A stretch of 64,000 nucleotides of DNA, taken from positions 569,675 to 633,674 of the forward strand of contig SCFE01000042.1 in NCBI GenBank assembly GCA_004352715.1, given 5' to 3'. A model generated the notes under the pieces. The model was not told the DNA's origin. It saw nothing but the letters and a program-made list of their open reading frames with translations, and ran no database searches. Shown here piece after piece: positions 1 through 10,076 of this stretch (position 1 is the stretch's first letter; every line of letters starts with the position of its first letter). The position numbers and the translations under genes are program-made. The DNA comes from Hofstenia miamia. Taxonomy: Eukaryota > Xenacoelomorpha > Acoela.

Positions 1-964
1 NNNNNNNNNNNNNNNNNNNNNNNNNNNNNNNNNNNNNNNNNNNNNNNNNNNNNNNNNNNNNNNNNNNNNNNNNNNNNNNNNNNNNNNNNNNNNNNNNNNN
101 NNNNNNNNNNNNNNNNNNNNNNNNNNNNNNNNNNNNNNNNNNNNNNNNNNNNNNNNNNNNNNNNNNNNNNNNNNNNNNNNNNNNNNNNNNNNNNNNNNNN
201 NNNNNNNNNNNNNNNNNNNNNNNNNNNNNNNNNNNNNNNNNNNNNNNNNNNNNNNNNNNNNNNNNNNNNNNNNNNNNNNNNNNNNNNNNNNNNNNNNNNN
301 NNNNNNNNNNNNNNNNNNNNNNNNNNNNNNNNNNNNNNNNNNNNNNNNNNNNNNNNNNNNNNNNNNNNNNNNNNNNNNNNNNNNNNNNNNNNNNNNNNNN
401 NNNNNNNNNNNNNNNNNNNNNNNNNNNNNNNNNNNNNNNNNNNNNNNNNNNNNNNNNNNNNNNNNNNNNNNNNNNNNNNNNNNNNNNNNNNNNNNNNNNN
501 NNNNNNNNNNNNNNNNNNNNNNNNNNNNNNNNNNNNNNNNNNNNNNNNNNNNNNNNNNNNNNNNNNNNNNNNNNNNNNNNNNNNNNNNNNNNNNNNNNNN
601 NNNNNNNNNNNNNNNNNNNNNNNNNNNNNNNNNNNNNNNNNNNNNNNNNNNNNNNNNNNNNNNNNNNNNNNNNNNNNNNNNNNNNNNNNNNNNNNNNNNN
701 NNNNNNNNNNNNNNNNNNNNNNNNNNNNNNNNNNNNNNNNNNNNNNNNNNNNNNNNNNNNNNNNNNNNNNNNNNNNNNNNNNNNNNNNNNNNNNNNNNNN
801 NNNNNNNNNNNNNNNNNNNNNNNNNNNNNNNNNNNNNNNNNNNNNNNNNNNNNNNNNNNNNNNNNNNNNNNNNNNNNNNNNNNNNNNNNNNNNNNNNNNN
901 NNNNNNNNNNNNNNNNNNNNNNNNNNNNNNNNNNNNNNNNNNNNNNNNNNNNNNNNNNNNNNNN
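1..964. other. Assembly gap (N)
   Basis: Unresolved bases. Any left part of the neighbouring virus-like element would lie here or further left. Confidence 1.
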
Positions 965-966
965 GT

Positions 967-1086
967 ATAAAAGACTATTATAAATTTGTACATCAAATGA
1001 ACACTCCACAAGGTATATTATTATCTGCATTTACTAGTCATAACAATCAGTGTAAATTTAAGAAATTTTTTGTGAAACCATTGTAG
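967..1086 (+). CDS. C-terminal end of an unidentified ORF, cut by the gap
   Basis: An open frame leaves the N gap and runs 39 codons to a TAG at 1084-1086, ending in residues KFFVKPL. It contains the stretch YYKFVHQMNTPQGILL. It is convergent with the minus-strand gene at 1285-1725 and about 200 bases from it. Too little is visible to name a family. It could be the tail of a virus-like gene of the element to the right, or a chance open frame, since 39 codons is short. Confidence 0.25.
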   Translation: MKDYYKFVHQMNTPQGILLSAFTSHNNQCKFKKFFVKPL

Positions 1087-1235
1087 CTAATAATTAATCA
1101 TTTTCCTGTCTATTTATTATTAATTTATCAAACATATTAACTAGTACATGTAGAAAAAGAGTGAAAGCACAACTATACATTCTCTATTTACTAAATTGTA
1201 ATACTGTTCCCCAAATCATCATTGTGAAAAAGTTT

Positions 1236-1241
1236 TTTATT
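1236..1241 (-). terminator. Poly(A) signal AATAAA for the 1285-1725 gene
   Basis: AATAAA on minus lies 44 bases after the stop codon of the 146-codon gene, the expected place for cleavage and polyadenylation in a short-3'UTR gene. Confidence 0.55.
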
Positions 1242-1284
1242 GATCAAAAACTTGCATTTATCACCCAATGCAATGACGTAGCAT

Positions 1285-1725
1285 TTAGGCAGAAAGATAA
1301 TAAACACCATTGTCGAGTCTAATCTTTACTGTGACACCATATCTTGTTTTCAACTGAACAGCATCCATGATTGTTAACCAGATTTTTTTCAGAATTTCAC
1401 TAGCAGGACTCACAATTGAAAAAGTACATGATGATGGTTGTGAATTTACATCATGTAAGCATTGTAAAATATCATCGCCTTCTTCTTGTGCCTTTGTGTT
1501 GGGTAAGACAACGACATTATTATTAAGTGCAGGACGTTTTTGCTTATGGGGAGCTTTGCATTTTTCTTTTACAGGCGCAGGTGGTGCAATCATCATCTCT
1601 TGTGTTAATGGATTATAGTTGGAGGCTGGTGGTGGAGTTGTACATAGCTCATCAAACAGATTGCCAAGTGAACCAGATACTAATGTTTCAACAGAAATTG
1701 CCAAAAGTGAGAGATGAAATTGCAT
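1285..1725 (-). CDS. Intact 146-aa protein of unknown function
   Basis: A complete frame from ATG (1725) to stop with no lesion, unusual in this window. The first 20 or so residues are mildly hydrophobic (MQFHLSLLAISVETLV), which could be a weak signal peptide. A proline-rich, basic middle follows (TTPPPAS, PPAPVKEK, HKQKRPAL). The C-terminal half looks folded and ends YGVTVKIRLDNGVYYLSA. A TATA-like box 39 bases upstream, three CCAAT repeats beyond it and a poly(A) signal 44 bases downstream together look like a compact single-exon transcription unit. I do not recognise the family. It might belong to the adjacent Polinton or be a host retrogene. Two plus-strand frames overlapping it are shadows. 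Confidence 0.6.
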   Translation of the reverse strand: MQFHLSLLAISVETLVSGSLGNLFDELCTTPPPASNYNPLTQEMMIAPPAPVKEKCKAPHKQKRPALNNNVVVLPNTKAQEEGDDILQCLHDVNSQPSSCTFSIVSPASEILKKIWLTIMDAVQLKTRYGVTVKIRLDNGVYYLSA

Positions 1726-1763
1726 AGAAGAAAAATAATGATTTTATCTGATAATTTGGGCAA

Positions 1764-1770
1764 ATATATA
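1764..1770 (-). promoter_or_regulatory. TATA-like box of the 146-aa gene
   Basis: TATATAT on minus about 39 bases before the start codon. This spacing allows a very short 5' leader. No other strong TATA is nearer. Confidence 0.45.
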
Positions 1771-1854
1771 GACTGACTTGTTTAATCAGTCAACACATTA
1801 TGACGTCAGTAAAAAACCCGGGCAATATCCAAGACCTCTCAGGTCAAAGGCCAC

Positions 1855-1970
1855 CCCTCTTGACCAATCACAAAAAAGTGACACCTCCTTCTCCTCACCT
1901 CTTGACCAATTAGAAAAAAGTGAGATCTCCTCTCAGGCACCTCTTGACCAATCAGAATAAGTGAGATCTC
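1855..1970 (-). repeat. Three tandem units carrying CCAAT boxes, promoter-proximal
   Basis: Three imperfect units of about 41-44 bp each contain CTCTTGACCAAT followed by an A-rich run and AGTGA. The cores start near 1856, 1899 and 1940. Read on minus, each gives ATTGGTCAAGAGG, an inverted CCAAT box, 90-190 bases upstream of the TATA-like box. Array plus TATA resembles a CCAAT-driven promoter. Binding by NF-Y is inference from the motif only. Confidence 0.5.
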
Positions 1971-2461
1971 CTCTTGGGCTCTTCATACTACTGACCTATT
2001 AAGTTATGGATATGGTTACACATAAGGAAATAATAAAACTTTCATTTGATCTTCACCACGTACATGCACTTATATTTTATGACACTGTGATGATACCATG
2101 CCATTAGCTAGCATGAATGTCTGGCAACTACAGACTATTATTTAGTGAGCTGAGAACCAACAATGAAAATGAGATGTTTATTTTGTCTATGAGATAGAAA
2201 TTAATAAGTGAGACAAATAGGGTAGCACCATGCACTAATTCGAGCACTACACTGTTCCTGAAGACTTTGCTTTGGCTGGAAGCCATGTGAGTTGGTCATC
2301 TTGGAGTTACCTAAAGTATTGATTACCTGGATGAATTACCAATGTTTATATCAGTTTTCTCTTTAATTGTTTTCTCAGAATCAGGGCTGTCCCATTTCTA
2401 TGTTAAACCTTCTGCAGAGTCAAATAGTTTTCTAGTATAATTACAGCCCAAGATTCTACAG
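1971..2461. other. Intergenic, no feature seen
   Basis: About 490 bases without a supported gene, between the CCAAT repeats and the first Polinton gene. No terminal inverted repeat of the Polinton could be identified here. Confidence 0.5.
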
Positions 2462-2965
2462 ATGACAACTAATTTAACTTACTGTGTTAAAGAAAAAAGA
2501 TTAACAGGTTCCATTCCAGGCTCAGGGCAATTACTTACAACAAAAAATGGAAGAAATATGCTGAAATCAATTTGTAGCAATTGTGGAAGTAAAAAGACAC
2601 AATTTGTAAGAAGTAATGCTTCTTATAGTGGACAAATAGTAAAGAATTTACCTGTGGTTGGTGGAGCCCTTGATATTCATAAAGCAATTGGCTACCTTCC
2701 AAAACCAAAAGGAGGTTTCACACTTCCAAATCATAAATATAATGGACCATATAATCCTTCAAAGAAACAATTGAAAAATAATGTACAACCTTATAATCAA
2801 ATTGATGCTATTTCTAGAGAACATGATATATGTTATAACAAAGCTCAAAAGGGGAAAGCTAACTGTGACAAAAAAATGTTGAATATTTAAGAAAAGTTAA
2901 ACCTAAGAATATCTGTGAAAGATTTGATAAGTTATTAGTTTTAAATGTTATTGGTACAAAACATG
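2462..2965 (+). pseudogene. Phospholipase A2 domain protein (parvovirus/adintovirus type)
   Basis: The ATG frame runs 142 codons. It holds a calcium-loop-like YNGPYNP and the catalytic block DAISREHDICYNK with the His-Asp pair, then a Cys-Asp-Lys-Lys end, as in the secreted-PLA2-like domain of Polinton, adintovirus and parvovirus capsid-associated proteins. In viruses this domain breaches endosomal membranes; that role here is inference. A frameshift near 2880 ends the frame at 2890, while homology continues in another frame (KVKPKNICERFDKLL). That second frame stays open to 3150 and runs straight into the integrase start. Catalytic His and Asp are intact. Confidence 0.8.
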
Positions 2966-3942
2966 TTAGGTTTGGGAAGGAAAAAAACTCTAAAAGAGAA
3001 ATGGATGTTTTCCCACAGGAAACTTTAGCCAATGAACTTCATAAACCAATTAAAAGAAATTTTAGAAGAAGGCAGGTGATTGTAATTCATATAGATGAAA
3101 TTTGGTGTGCTGACTTAGTTAATATGCAAAAATTTAGTAAATGGAATTAGGGTTTAAATATTTATTGATGATTGTAGATGCATTTTCAAAGTATGGGTGG
3201 ATTATTCAACTAAAAGATAAAACTGGACCTACTGTTAGAGATGCATTAAAGGGTGAATTACATTCATCCTCCAGAATTCCAAAATTTCTATAGGGTGATA
3301 AAGGAAAGGAATTTTATAATAAATATGTTCAAGAACTATGTGACAAATATAAAATAAAGATATTTTCAACAGAAAACATTGAAAAAAATTCACTTGTAGA
3401 AAGATTTATTAGAACAATTAAAAATAAAATGTGGAAAGAATTCACAAAGCAGAATCATACACAATATTTGGATATACTTCCTAAAATATTAAATGAATAC
3501 AATAATACAAAACATAGCTCTATAAAAATGCCTCCAATTGAAGCTTCCAAAGAGAAAAATGAAGATGAAGCTTACAACGATTTGTATAATGGGTTTAACA
3601 ATGACATTGAAAGCCTAGATGTTAAAGAATCAGTGCTTAAATTCAAATTTAAATTAGGTGATAAAGTTAGAATAAGTAAACTTAAAAGAAAAGTTTTTGA
3701 TAAAGGTTATACACCAAACTGGACTGAAGAAATATTTATTATTGATAAATTAAAATTAACAGACCCCATAACATTCACATTGAAAGATTTAGCTAATGAA
3801 GAAATAAAAGGATTCATTTTATGAAGAAGAATTGCAAAAAACTGATCAAGATATATTTAGAATTGAAAAAGTGTTAAGAAAAAAGAATGGAATGGCCTTT
3901 GTTAAATGGTTGGGATATCCTGATAAATTTATGGTTGGGTAA
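2966..3942 (+). pseudogene. Polinton retroviral-type (DDE) integrase with C-terminal chromodomain
   Basis: Catalyses element insertion. The N-terminal part (LANELHKPIKRNF, then DEIWCADLV with the first Asp) is in the frame closed by TAG at 3148. The core continues in a second frame (VDAFSKYGWI; GDKGKEF with the second Asp; SLVERFIRTIKNKM with the Glu) through 3824. A third frame carries a chromodomain-like end (IFRIEKVL, VKWLGYPDKF) to about 3942. An in-frame TAG sits just before the second Asp. The catalytic triad is otherwise kept. At least two frameshifts make it a pseudogene. This D,D-35,E core plus chromodomain is the standard Polinton integrase layout. Confidence 0.85.
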
Positions 3943-4006
3943 AGATCAAAAATATATAGAAACATTATTTTTTCAAAAAATTTTTCTGGACAATATATAT
4001 AGAGAG

Positions 4007-4258
4007 ATGACAACAAGGATAAATATCTCTTGTGAATCTTGTAATTTGACAATTGCTAAGAAAAATTACAATGCACATATTAAAACTAAGAAACATTTAA
4101 AAAATGTAGAAAAGAATCATGATTTTACAATTAATGTATATATTCCTACAGTTAAAATAAATAAAAATTATGTTAATGCAATTGTTAATTTTAAGGGTAA
4201 AGACACCTTTATTCCATTTATAGATATTAATGCATTGTTTAGAGAAACATTAATATAA
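4007..4258 (+). CDS. Small C2H2-type zinc-finger protein upstream of DNA polymerase
   Basis: 83 codons, complete. Residues CESCNLTIAKKNYNAHIKTK give Cys-x2-Cys-x12-His-x5-His, a matrin/U1-like zinc finger. The rest is hydrophobic-basic and ends FIPFIDINALFRETLI. Small zinc-finger ORFs of this kind sit just before DNA polymerase B in many Polintons. The frame is open upstream to 3887, but the ATG at 4007, next to an AT-rich TATATATA tract, fits the family length. Function is not established; nucleic-acid binding is inferred from the finger. Confidence 0.6.
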   Translation: MTTRINISCESCNLTIAKKNYNAHIKTKKHLKNVEKNHDFTINVYIPTVKINKNYVNAIVNFKGKDTFIPFIDINALFRETLI

Positions 4259-4261
4259 TAT

Positions 4262-7200
4262 TTTAATATAATCAACCAACCATTAAAACATAATGTCTCA
4301 TTTTATTTAAAATTTACAAAGGGTATTGAAGATACACTTAAAGATGTAATAGTTCCTTATCAATTTAAGATGAAAGAAATAAAAGCTAAGCATGAAGTAA
4401 ATAATATTAATATTTCCTCTAAATTAAAAGAAATTATTGATGATTTTGAAAAATTAGAAGGATCAAACTGGGTATTCATTGGAGTACATAGCATAAATAT
4501 TAAATTGTTCAAAATTTCTTGGGGTGGAACATATGTTAAATTACCAATTATATCATCTTCAATTTTAAATATTATTAATAATGATGATAAGCGTTTTTTG
4601 TGGTCAATAATTGCAGCACAACACCCTAGTTCTAAGAATCAAAATAGAACATGTGTCTATGAAAAATATCTAGATAAATACGTGTTAAATGGAATAACAT
4701 TTCCAATAACAATAAATGGGATTGAAAAATTTATTAAACAAAATGGAATAAAAGTTAATGTTTATGAGCTAAGAATTTGGTGAGAAACTTCAACTTCATA
4801 TAATGTATTACCCATTTATTATTCTGATGAAAATGCAATTGATTTGGGGGTGTATGAAAATCACTATGTTCTAATAAAAAACATGAAATGTGTACTATAC
4901 AAGAACTTAAGTAAGGATAAACTATACTTTTGTAAAAAGTGTTTGTTAAAATTTAGAACAAAGTCAACTTTTGCAAATCATATTAGATTATGTGAAAATG
5001 AAGACACAACACAATTATATTTCCCAAAAGAAGATCAAATTAAATTTAACAATTATCATTATTAAATAGATGTTCCATTTAGAATTTATGAGGATTTTGA
5101 ATGTTATAATGAAAGGGTCAAAAGTAAATGTAATTTGTCTGATGTTGAAGGGTGTCAAAAGTAAATGTAATGTCTGATGTTGATAAAAGTACAATTTTAT
5201 GTAATCAATTACCTATTGCTTTTGGAGAATGTATCTAAAATCAGATATACCTGAATTATGTAACAAAATACATCTGTTATTTTAGAAAAGATTGTGTTAG
5301 AAAACAAATTTTTCTTTATGTTTCAACATGACATTTCAATGAAAATTACTAAAAAAGAAAATGAAGAATTTTTAAATTCAAAGGAATGTTATCTAGTTGG
5401 ATGCACAAAGGACCTGTCAGGCAAGGAGTTACCCTTAAAACTAGTAAGATATCATTGTCATTTAACTGGTAAATATAGAGATGCAGCTTGTAATAATTGT
5501 AATTTGATGACGCAAAAACAATGAATGGCCTTTGTACTTTTGTACTTTTATAATTATTCACAATATGATTCACATATATTTTTCAATGAATTGTTTAAAT
5601 GTAAAGAAAAGCTGGTTATAAAACTGTTATGTAAAACTGAATAAGAATATATTTTTGTACAATATAGTGATATAAGGTTTTTAGATTCTTACAGATTTCT
5701 TGCATCATCATTAAATAATTTAGCAAATAATCTTGAGAAAAAGCCTATTCTAGAGAAATATTTAGGACAATGTGAACTTATACAATCTAAATTAGCTTAC
5801 CCATATGAATTTTTTGATACTCCCAAATCGTATTAAAAATTTCCAGATAAAAAATCAGACTACTTTTCAAATCTAACTCAAAATGCTCCAAATGAAGATG
5901 AAATAGAAAGAACTAATAAAGTAATTGAAAAGTATGACATTTAATCTGGAAATGAATGGACAATGTTGTATTTAAAAGTTCATGTCCTATTACTAGAAGA
6001 TATTTTTGAAAATTGTATTAAACTTGGTAGAGAAAAATATGGTTTAAATCCATGTTATGCATACTCATTACCTGGATATACTTGGCATTGTGGATTAAAA
6101 TTTACAAATGTTCAATTAGATTATTTGAAGGATCCTTACATTGGACTATCAATTGAACAAAATATCCTGGGTGGTATTAGTTCTGTAATTGGGGATAGAT
6201 ATATTAAATCAACAGATGAAAATAAAATTTTGTATATTGATGCAAATAATCTCTATGGCTGGGCAATGAAACAAAACCTTCCTTTTAGTGATTTTAAGTT
6301 CTTAGAAGTAAATGAGGACCTAAATGAGAAATAATCAGAACTTCTGATAACAGTCCTATTGGATATTTTATTGAGTGTGACTTATCATATCAGAATAAAT
6401 TGAAAAACAAAACAAAAAACTTTCTGTTTTGTCCAGTTAAAAAAAAGGTAGTCCCTTCTGAATGTACTAGATATTAAAATCAAATTGCTCTTAAAAGTGT
6501 TTGTCCTACACCAAAGCTTATTTGTGATCAATATGATAAAGCATTCTATTTTTGCCATTATAGGCTATTACTATCTATTAATGGGAATGGAAATGGGTAA
6601 TGTGCACAGAGCAATTTCATTTAAACAGAAGAAAGTTTTAGAAAAATACATTGACCACAACACAAACATGAGTTCAAAAGCAAAAAATAGTTTTGAAAAA
6701 GATTTTTAAATAATGCTTTCTTTGGAAAAACTTGTGAAAATATTAGAGGATAGATTAATGTAAAAATGTTTAATAAAACTGAGACTACTGAAAAATTAAT
6801 TAAAGAACAAAGCAAATTTGAATTTAAAATGAATTCTGATTTTGATGATTTTCTAGTTATCATTACTGTCAAACTAAATTGAAGTTTGATAAACCAATAT
6901 ATCTTGGATTTACTGTTTTAGAACTTTCAAAATTGTTAATGTATGAAACTTATTATGATGTCTTACAACCATTTTTTGGTGAAAATAATATAACTTTAAA
7001 TTATATGGGCACAGACAGTTTTATTTTAAATATAAAACCTAAAAATATAGTTAATAATTTGAAAACATTTAATGATAATTACAAATTATTTGATTTTAGT
7101 AATTTTGATAAGAATCATGAACTATTCAATCAATAATTTAAAAAAAATTCCTGGTTATTTTAAGATAGAGACTCCTGAAAGTATTTATTTAGATGAGTCT

Positions 7201-7475
7201 GTTGCTTTGAAGAGCAAAATGTATTCATATATAGTTAATAATGCAAGTGAAAACACTTTAAAGGGAATAACAAAAGCTGAGAAAGAAAAGTTAACTTTTA
7301 AAGATTATAAAAATTGTTTAAAAACAAATAAAATTGGAGTTTCAAACAATTATATGTTGAGAAATAAAAAACATAAAATTAGTTAAATCTCTACAGAGAA
7401 TATTCTCTCTCACCATTTGATGATAAAAGGTATTACTTAAATAATAATGAGAGTTTTCCATATGGCTTCCTTTAA
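4262..7475 (+). pseudogene. polB: Protein-primed DNA polymerase B (Polinton), inactivated
   Basis: Replicates the element from protein-primed ends. In order I see: N-terminal region (WSIIAAQHPSSKNQ; ITFPITINGIEKF); Cys-rich finger (YFCKKCLLKF) and exonuclease start VPFRIYEDFEC; YHCHLTGKYRDAACNNCNL; MLYLKVHVLLLEDIFEN; motif A DANNLYGWAM; motif B FGKTCEN after a frameshift near 6708; motif C; and the C-terminal DDKRYYLNN just before TAA at 7473-7475. Motif C reads YMGTDSF where the family has Tyr-x-Asp-Thr-Asp-Ser, so one catalytic Asp has become Gly. There are many stops (for example 4781, 5063, 5522, 6332) and several frameshifts. The gene is clearly dead. Confidence 0.88.
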
Positions 7476-7662
7476 ATTTTTAAGGATTTGTATTTATTTT
7501 AATCACATCAGATGTACTGAACTTAGTTCAAAATCCAAATTTACAATTTGATAAAATTTTGTCTTTAAATGGTACAATGTTATCTTGGAAAAATATATTT
7601 TCTTCTAAGGAGAACATTGTTCTCTGTAGTGAAATTATTTTTACTCTTACTTATATATACAA
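7476..7662 (+). promoter_or_regulatory. Late-promoter-like motif before pX
   Basis: This spacer ends in CTCTTACTTATATATA (7644-7659), 3 bases before the pX start codon. The same type of motif, exact CTCTTATATA, precedes two further late genes at 8668 and 10064. See the separate observation. Confidence 0.4.
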
Positions 7663-8188
7663 ATGACAGAATATAAGAACTATAACTTATACTTAACTAA
7701 TGGTCAATTAAATGAATTGAAAAAAAGTATTAAAAACTCAAGTCCTATAACTTTAAGGGTTAGATTTACTAAACAAGGAACTTCTGTTCCATTTCTTTTA
7801 ACAGAAACACAAATAAACCAATTAGAAAAAGCTAAGAAAATAAATAAAGCTTGTGATATTAAAATTTCTACAAAACAACTTAATGCAATGAAAAAAAATG
7901 GTGGTGCTTTGGCCCTGTTGCTTATGGCAGTTGCCCCATTAATTGGAAAGTATGCAGTAGCACCATTAGTTACTGGTGCAATGGGAGCCTTCAGAAGAAA
8001 TTCAATCAATAAAGTATTTGGAAAGGGTTTAAAACATGCAATTCCAGGAGAAGATATGTGATTAAATACACCTAAAGGAAATGGGATGAAAATTGGACCT
8101 CCAGGTTCAAAAGGGAAAGGAATGTGATTAAATACATCTAAAGGAAAGGGAGTGCAGACAAAAAAAACTAGTAAGTTTAAATTTTAGT
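7663..8188 (+). pseudogene. pX-like core/minor virion protein of Polintons
   Basis: The N-terminal half has the two repeated half-motifs typical of adintovirus/Polinton pX-like proteins: a Gln-Leu-x-Glu-Leu-Lys-Lys block (NGQLNELKKS), a Leu-Thr-Glu-Thr-Gln block (LTETQINQLEKAKK), then STKQLNAMKKNGG. A glycine/alanine-rich hydrophobic segment follows (ALALLLMAVAPLIGKYAV) and a basic tail. The ATG frame stops by TGA at 8059; the same frame continues as Lys/Gly-rich repeats (PPGSKGKGM) with a second TGA in the same GATTAAATAC context, to TAG at 8186. Adenoviral pX binds DNA and some family members are membrane-active; the role here is inferred from family. Confidence 0.7.
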
Positions 8189-8689
8189 AATCCCCTTTCA
8201 AATTATGATATTTCAAAATTTATGAAGAATATTAAAAACTTTAAGGGGATCATTTCTAGAAATACTTAGAGAAATTTAGGTTTTGGATTTTATGTTTGTA
8301 ATTTAGACCATTCTTCAAATAATGGCACAGATTGGATAACATTTTATTATTTTAAGGATACCAATGTATCTGCAGGGAATTCAATTAACTTTAAGAACTT
8401 TGGCTCTGTCAATTTTGAGTATTTTGTTAGTTTTGGCCTACCTCCTTTTAAAAGTATTTTTTCAATATTTAAAGATGTTAAGGATAATATTTTTTACAAC
8501 AGTTCACAGTATTAACAAAGTTCTAGTGTATTATGTGGATACTATTGTATTTGGTTTATATATGAAAGATGTGAGGGAAGAGATTATTTCTCAATACTTA
8601 ATGATCTTTACAAAAGAAAATGTGACAGATATAAAAATGAAGAATATATTAAAAACTATTTTCTAAACTCTTATATAAATGGGATTTAA
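8183..8689 (+). pseudogene. Adenain-like cysteine protease (maturation protease), catalytic His lost
   Basis: Read in the frame of 8183 (the longer open frame at 8364-8666 is a shadow). I see NPLSNYDISKFM, FKGIISRN, GFYVCNLDHSS, then NGTDWITFYYF, FGSVNFEYF, FGLPPF and SSVLCGYYCIWF, the block order of adenovirus-type proteases in Polintons. Such proteases cut virion precursors. The nucleophile Cys in LCGYYC is present. The catalytic His of the usual Gly-Thr-His-Trp block is Asp (GTDW). Stops at 8267 (TAG) and 8513 (TAA) also break it. It overlaps the next gene by 11 bases. Confidence 0.75.
8668..8677 (+). promoter_or_regulatory. Late-promoter-like motif before the fibre-like gene
   Basis: Exact CTCTTATATA one base before the ATG at 8679, inside the end of the protease gene. 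Confidence 0.4.
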
Positions 8690-10046
8690 TAATAGTGGAA
8701 TACCTGAAGCTACACATTCTTATCAAGAAGGTTACAATAATAACATAGAAACAGATGCTAAACTCATAAAATACAAAATAAATCAAATTGAAAATAATAA
8801 GTTAGATATATCAGGGTATAATCTTTTTAATAGAGATTTAAATATGTGCAACAAGAAAATTATAAATGTTCATGATGGTGAACAGAAAAGGGATAGTATT
8901 AACAAACAAAAATGGAAGATCATGTTGAAAAAAAACTTGCAAACAATGAAAACAAGATTTTGCAAATTATTAAGCAATCCAATGCACAATTATGTAGTGT
9001 TGAGTCTATGCATAATTTCTATTCAAATTTACAAGACAATTACCAAAAGAATATTCAATTATTTGAAAGAACTGAAGGTGGAAAAATATTTGCTAAAAAT
9101 TATGAACGTGGTTTTAAAAAAGCTTATGCAATATCACAATTCTCTGAAAAAATATGGTTATTTGGTTTGATAGAAACTTTGGAAACTACTGGAGCTGCTT
9201 TTAAAACTCAATTTTTTAAAACTGAAAGCCATGAACAAACTTTACATTTTCCTACCTATGGTGATAAAGTTTTGATAAAATTTCAATAGAAAATGGTTAT
9301 ATTTATATTAGAGATGCACATAAGTTACATTTCACTTTCAGGAATTTGCATCTTAGCAAAAACAATTATAATATGTTACATTTAAAAAATGATTTATACT
9401 ATACAATAATTAATACCTTTGTACATTTTAGAGGTAAATATGTTGTTAGAACTGGTGAGATTATATCTAGTAACTGGATTTTATTTACTTTACCAAAAGA
9501 AGCTTGGCCTCCAAAAACAATAAGATTTGCAGTAGTTTGTGAAAATCAAAAGATGTTTATGTCCAAATTAGTAAATTTGGTGAATTGTCTGTACACAATT
9601 TAGTAATAGAAGAAACATTTGTTTCCGTAAATAATATATATTTTGACACCAATGATTTATTTTGGAATGACATTGAATTAAATACTGATGACAGTGATAT
9701 TATTAAAGGAATGGAATTTGATACTGAATTTAAGAACACTTATATTTCTGCTTTTCAACATTGTCAATATAAGGTAATTGGTACACAAGTTTTATTTAGA
9801 AGAATATGCCAAAGGAGTAAGCACAACTTGCAAAAACGTGTGAATATAATTAAAATTAATCAGGAACTTGCATATAGTTTAGAATATAATAAATTAATAT
9901 TTGGACTAGCTACATCTAATGGTATAATTCAGTGTGATATTTCACATGAGAATGGTCTGTTTTGGCTGGTTGCAAGTTACACAGGGCCTATAAAATCAAT
10001 TAGATTACAAAATTTGACATATTTTCTTCCTAAAACAAATTATTGA
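8679..10046 (+). pseudogene. Fibre-like late structural protein of Polinton
   Basis: Three frames join to a product of about 455 residues. The N-terminus (GFNNSGIPEATHSYQEG) leads to a heptad-like region and the block NRDLNMCNKKIINVHDG, which resembles the 'Asp-Leu-x-Met-x-x-x-Lys-Ile-x-x-Leu/Val' shafts of phage and viral fibres. A coiled-coil part (8912-9289) follows, then a beta-rich C-terminal region (LPKEAWPPKTIRFAV; NGLFWLVASYTGPIKSIRL) ending LPKTNY. Frameshifts near 8910, 9290 and 9555 break it. Position after pX and protease fits a late virion gene. Fibre identity is inference from the repeat style; it could be another virion protein. Confidence 0.5.
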
Positions 10047-10063
10047 AATTAATTTTTTCTAAT

Positions 10064-10073
10064 CTCTTATATA
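10064..10073 (+). promoter_or_regulatory. Late-promoter-like motif before the last Polinton gene
   Basis: Exact CTCTTATATA three bases before ATG at 10077, downstream of the fibre-like stop codon. Confidence 0.4.
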
Positions 10074-10076
10074 GAA

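Noticed and set aside
1367-1727. Plus-strand frames of 83 and 66 codons
   Set aside because: They are antisense to the intact minus gene with its own TATA and poly(A) signals.
8059-8127. TGA read as a sense codon, because TGA stops are frequent in these genes
   Set aside because: TAA and TAG also interrupt the same genes, and paired copies show CGA at several TGA sites, so ordinary decay explains it.
8364-8666. A 100-codon plus frame with many hydrophobic residues
   Set aside because: It is out of frame with clear protease homology over the same bases.
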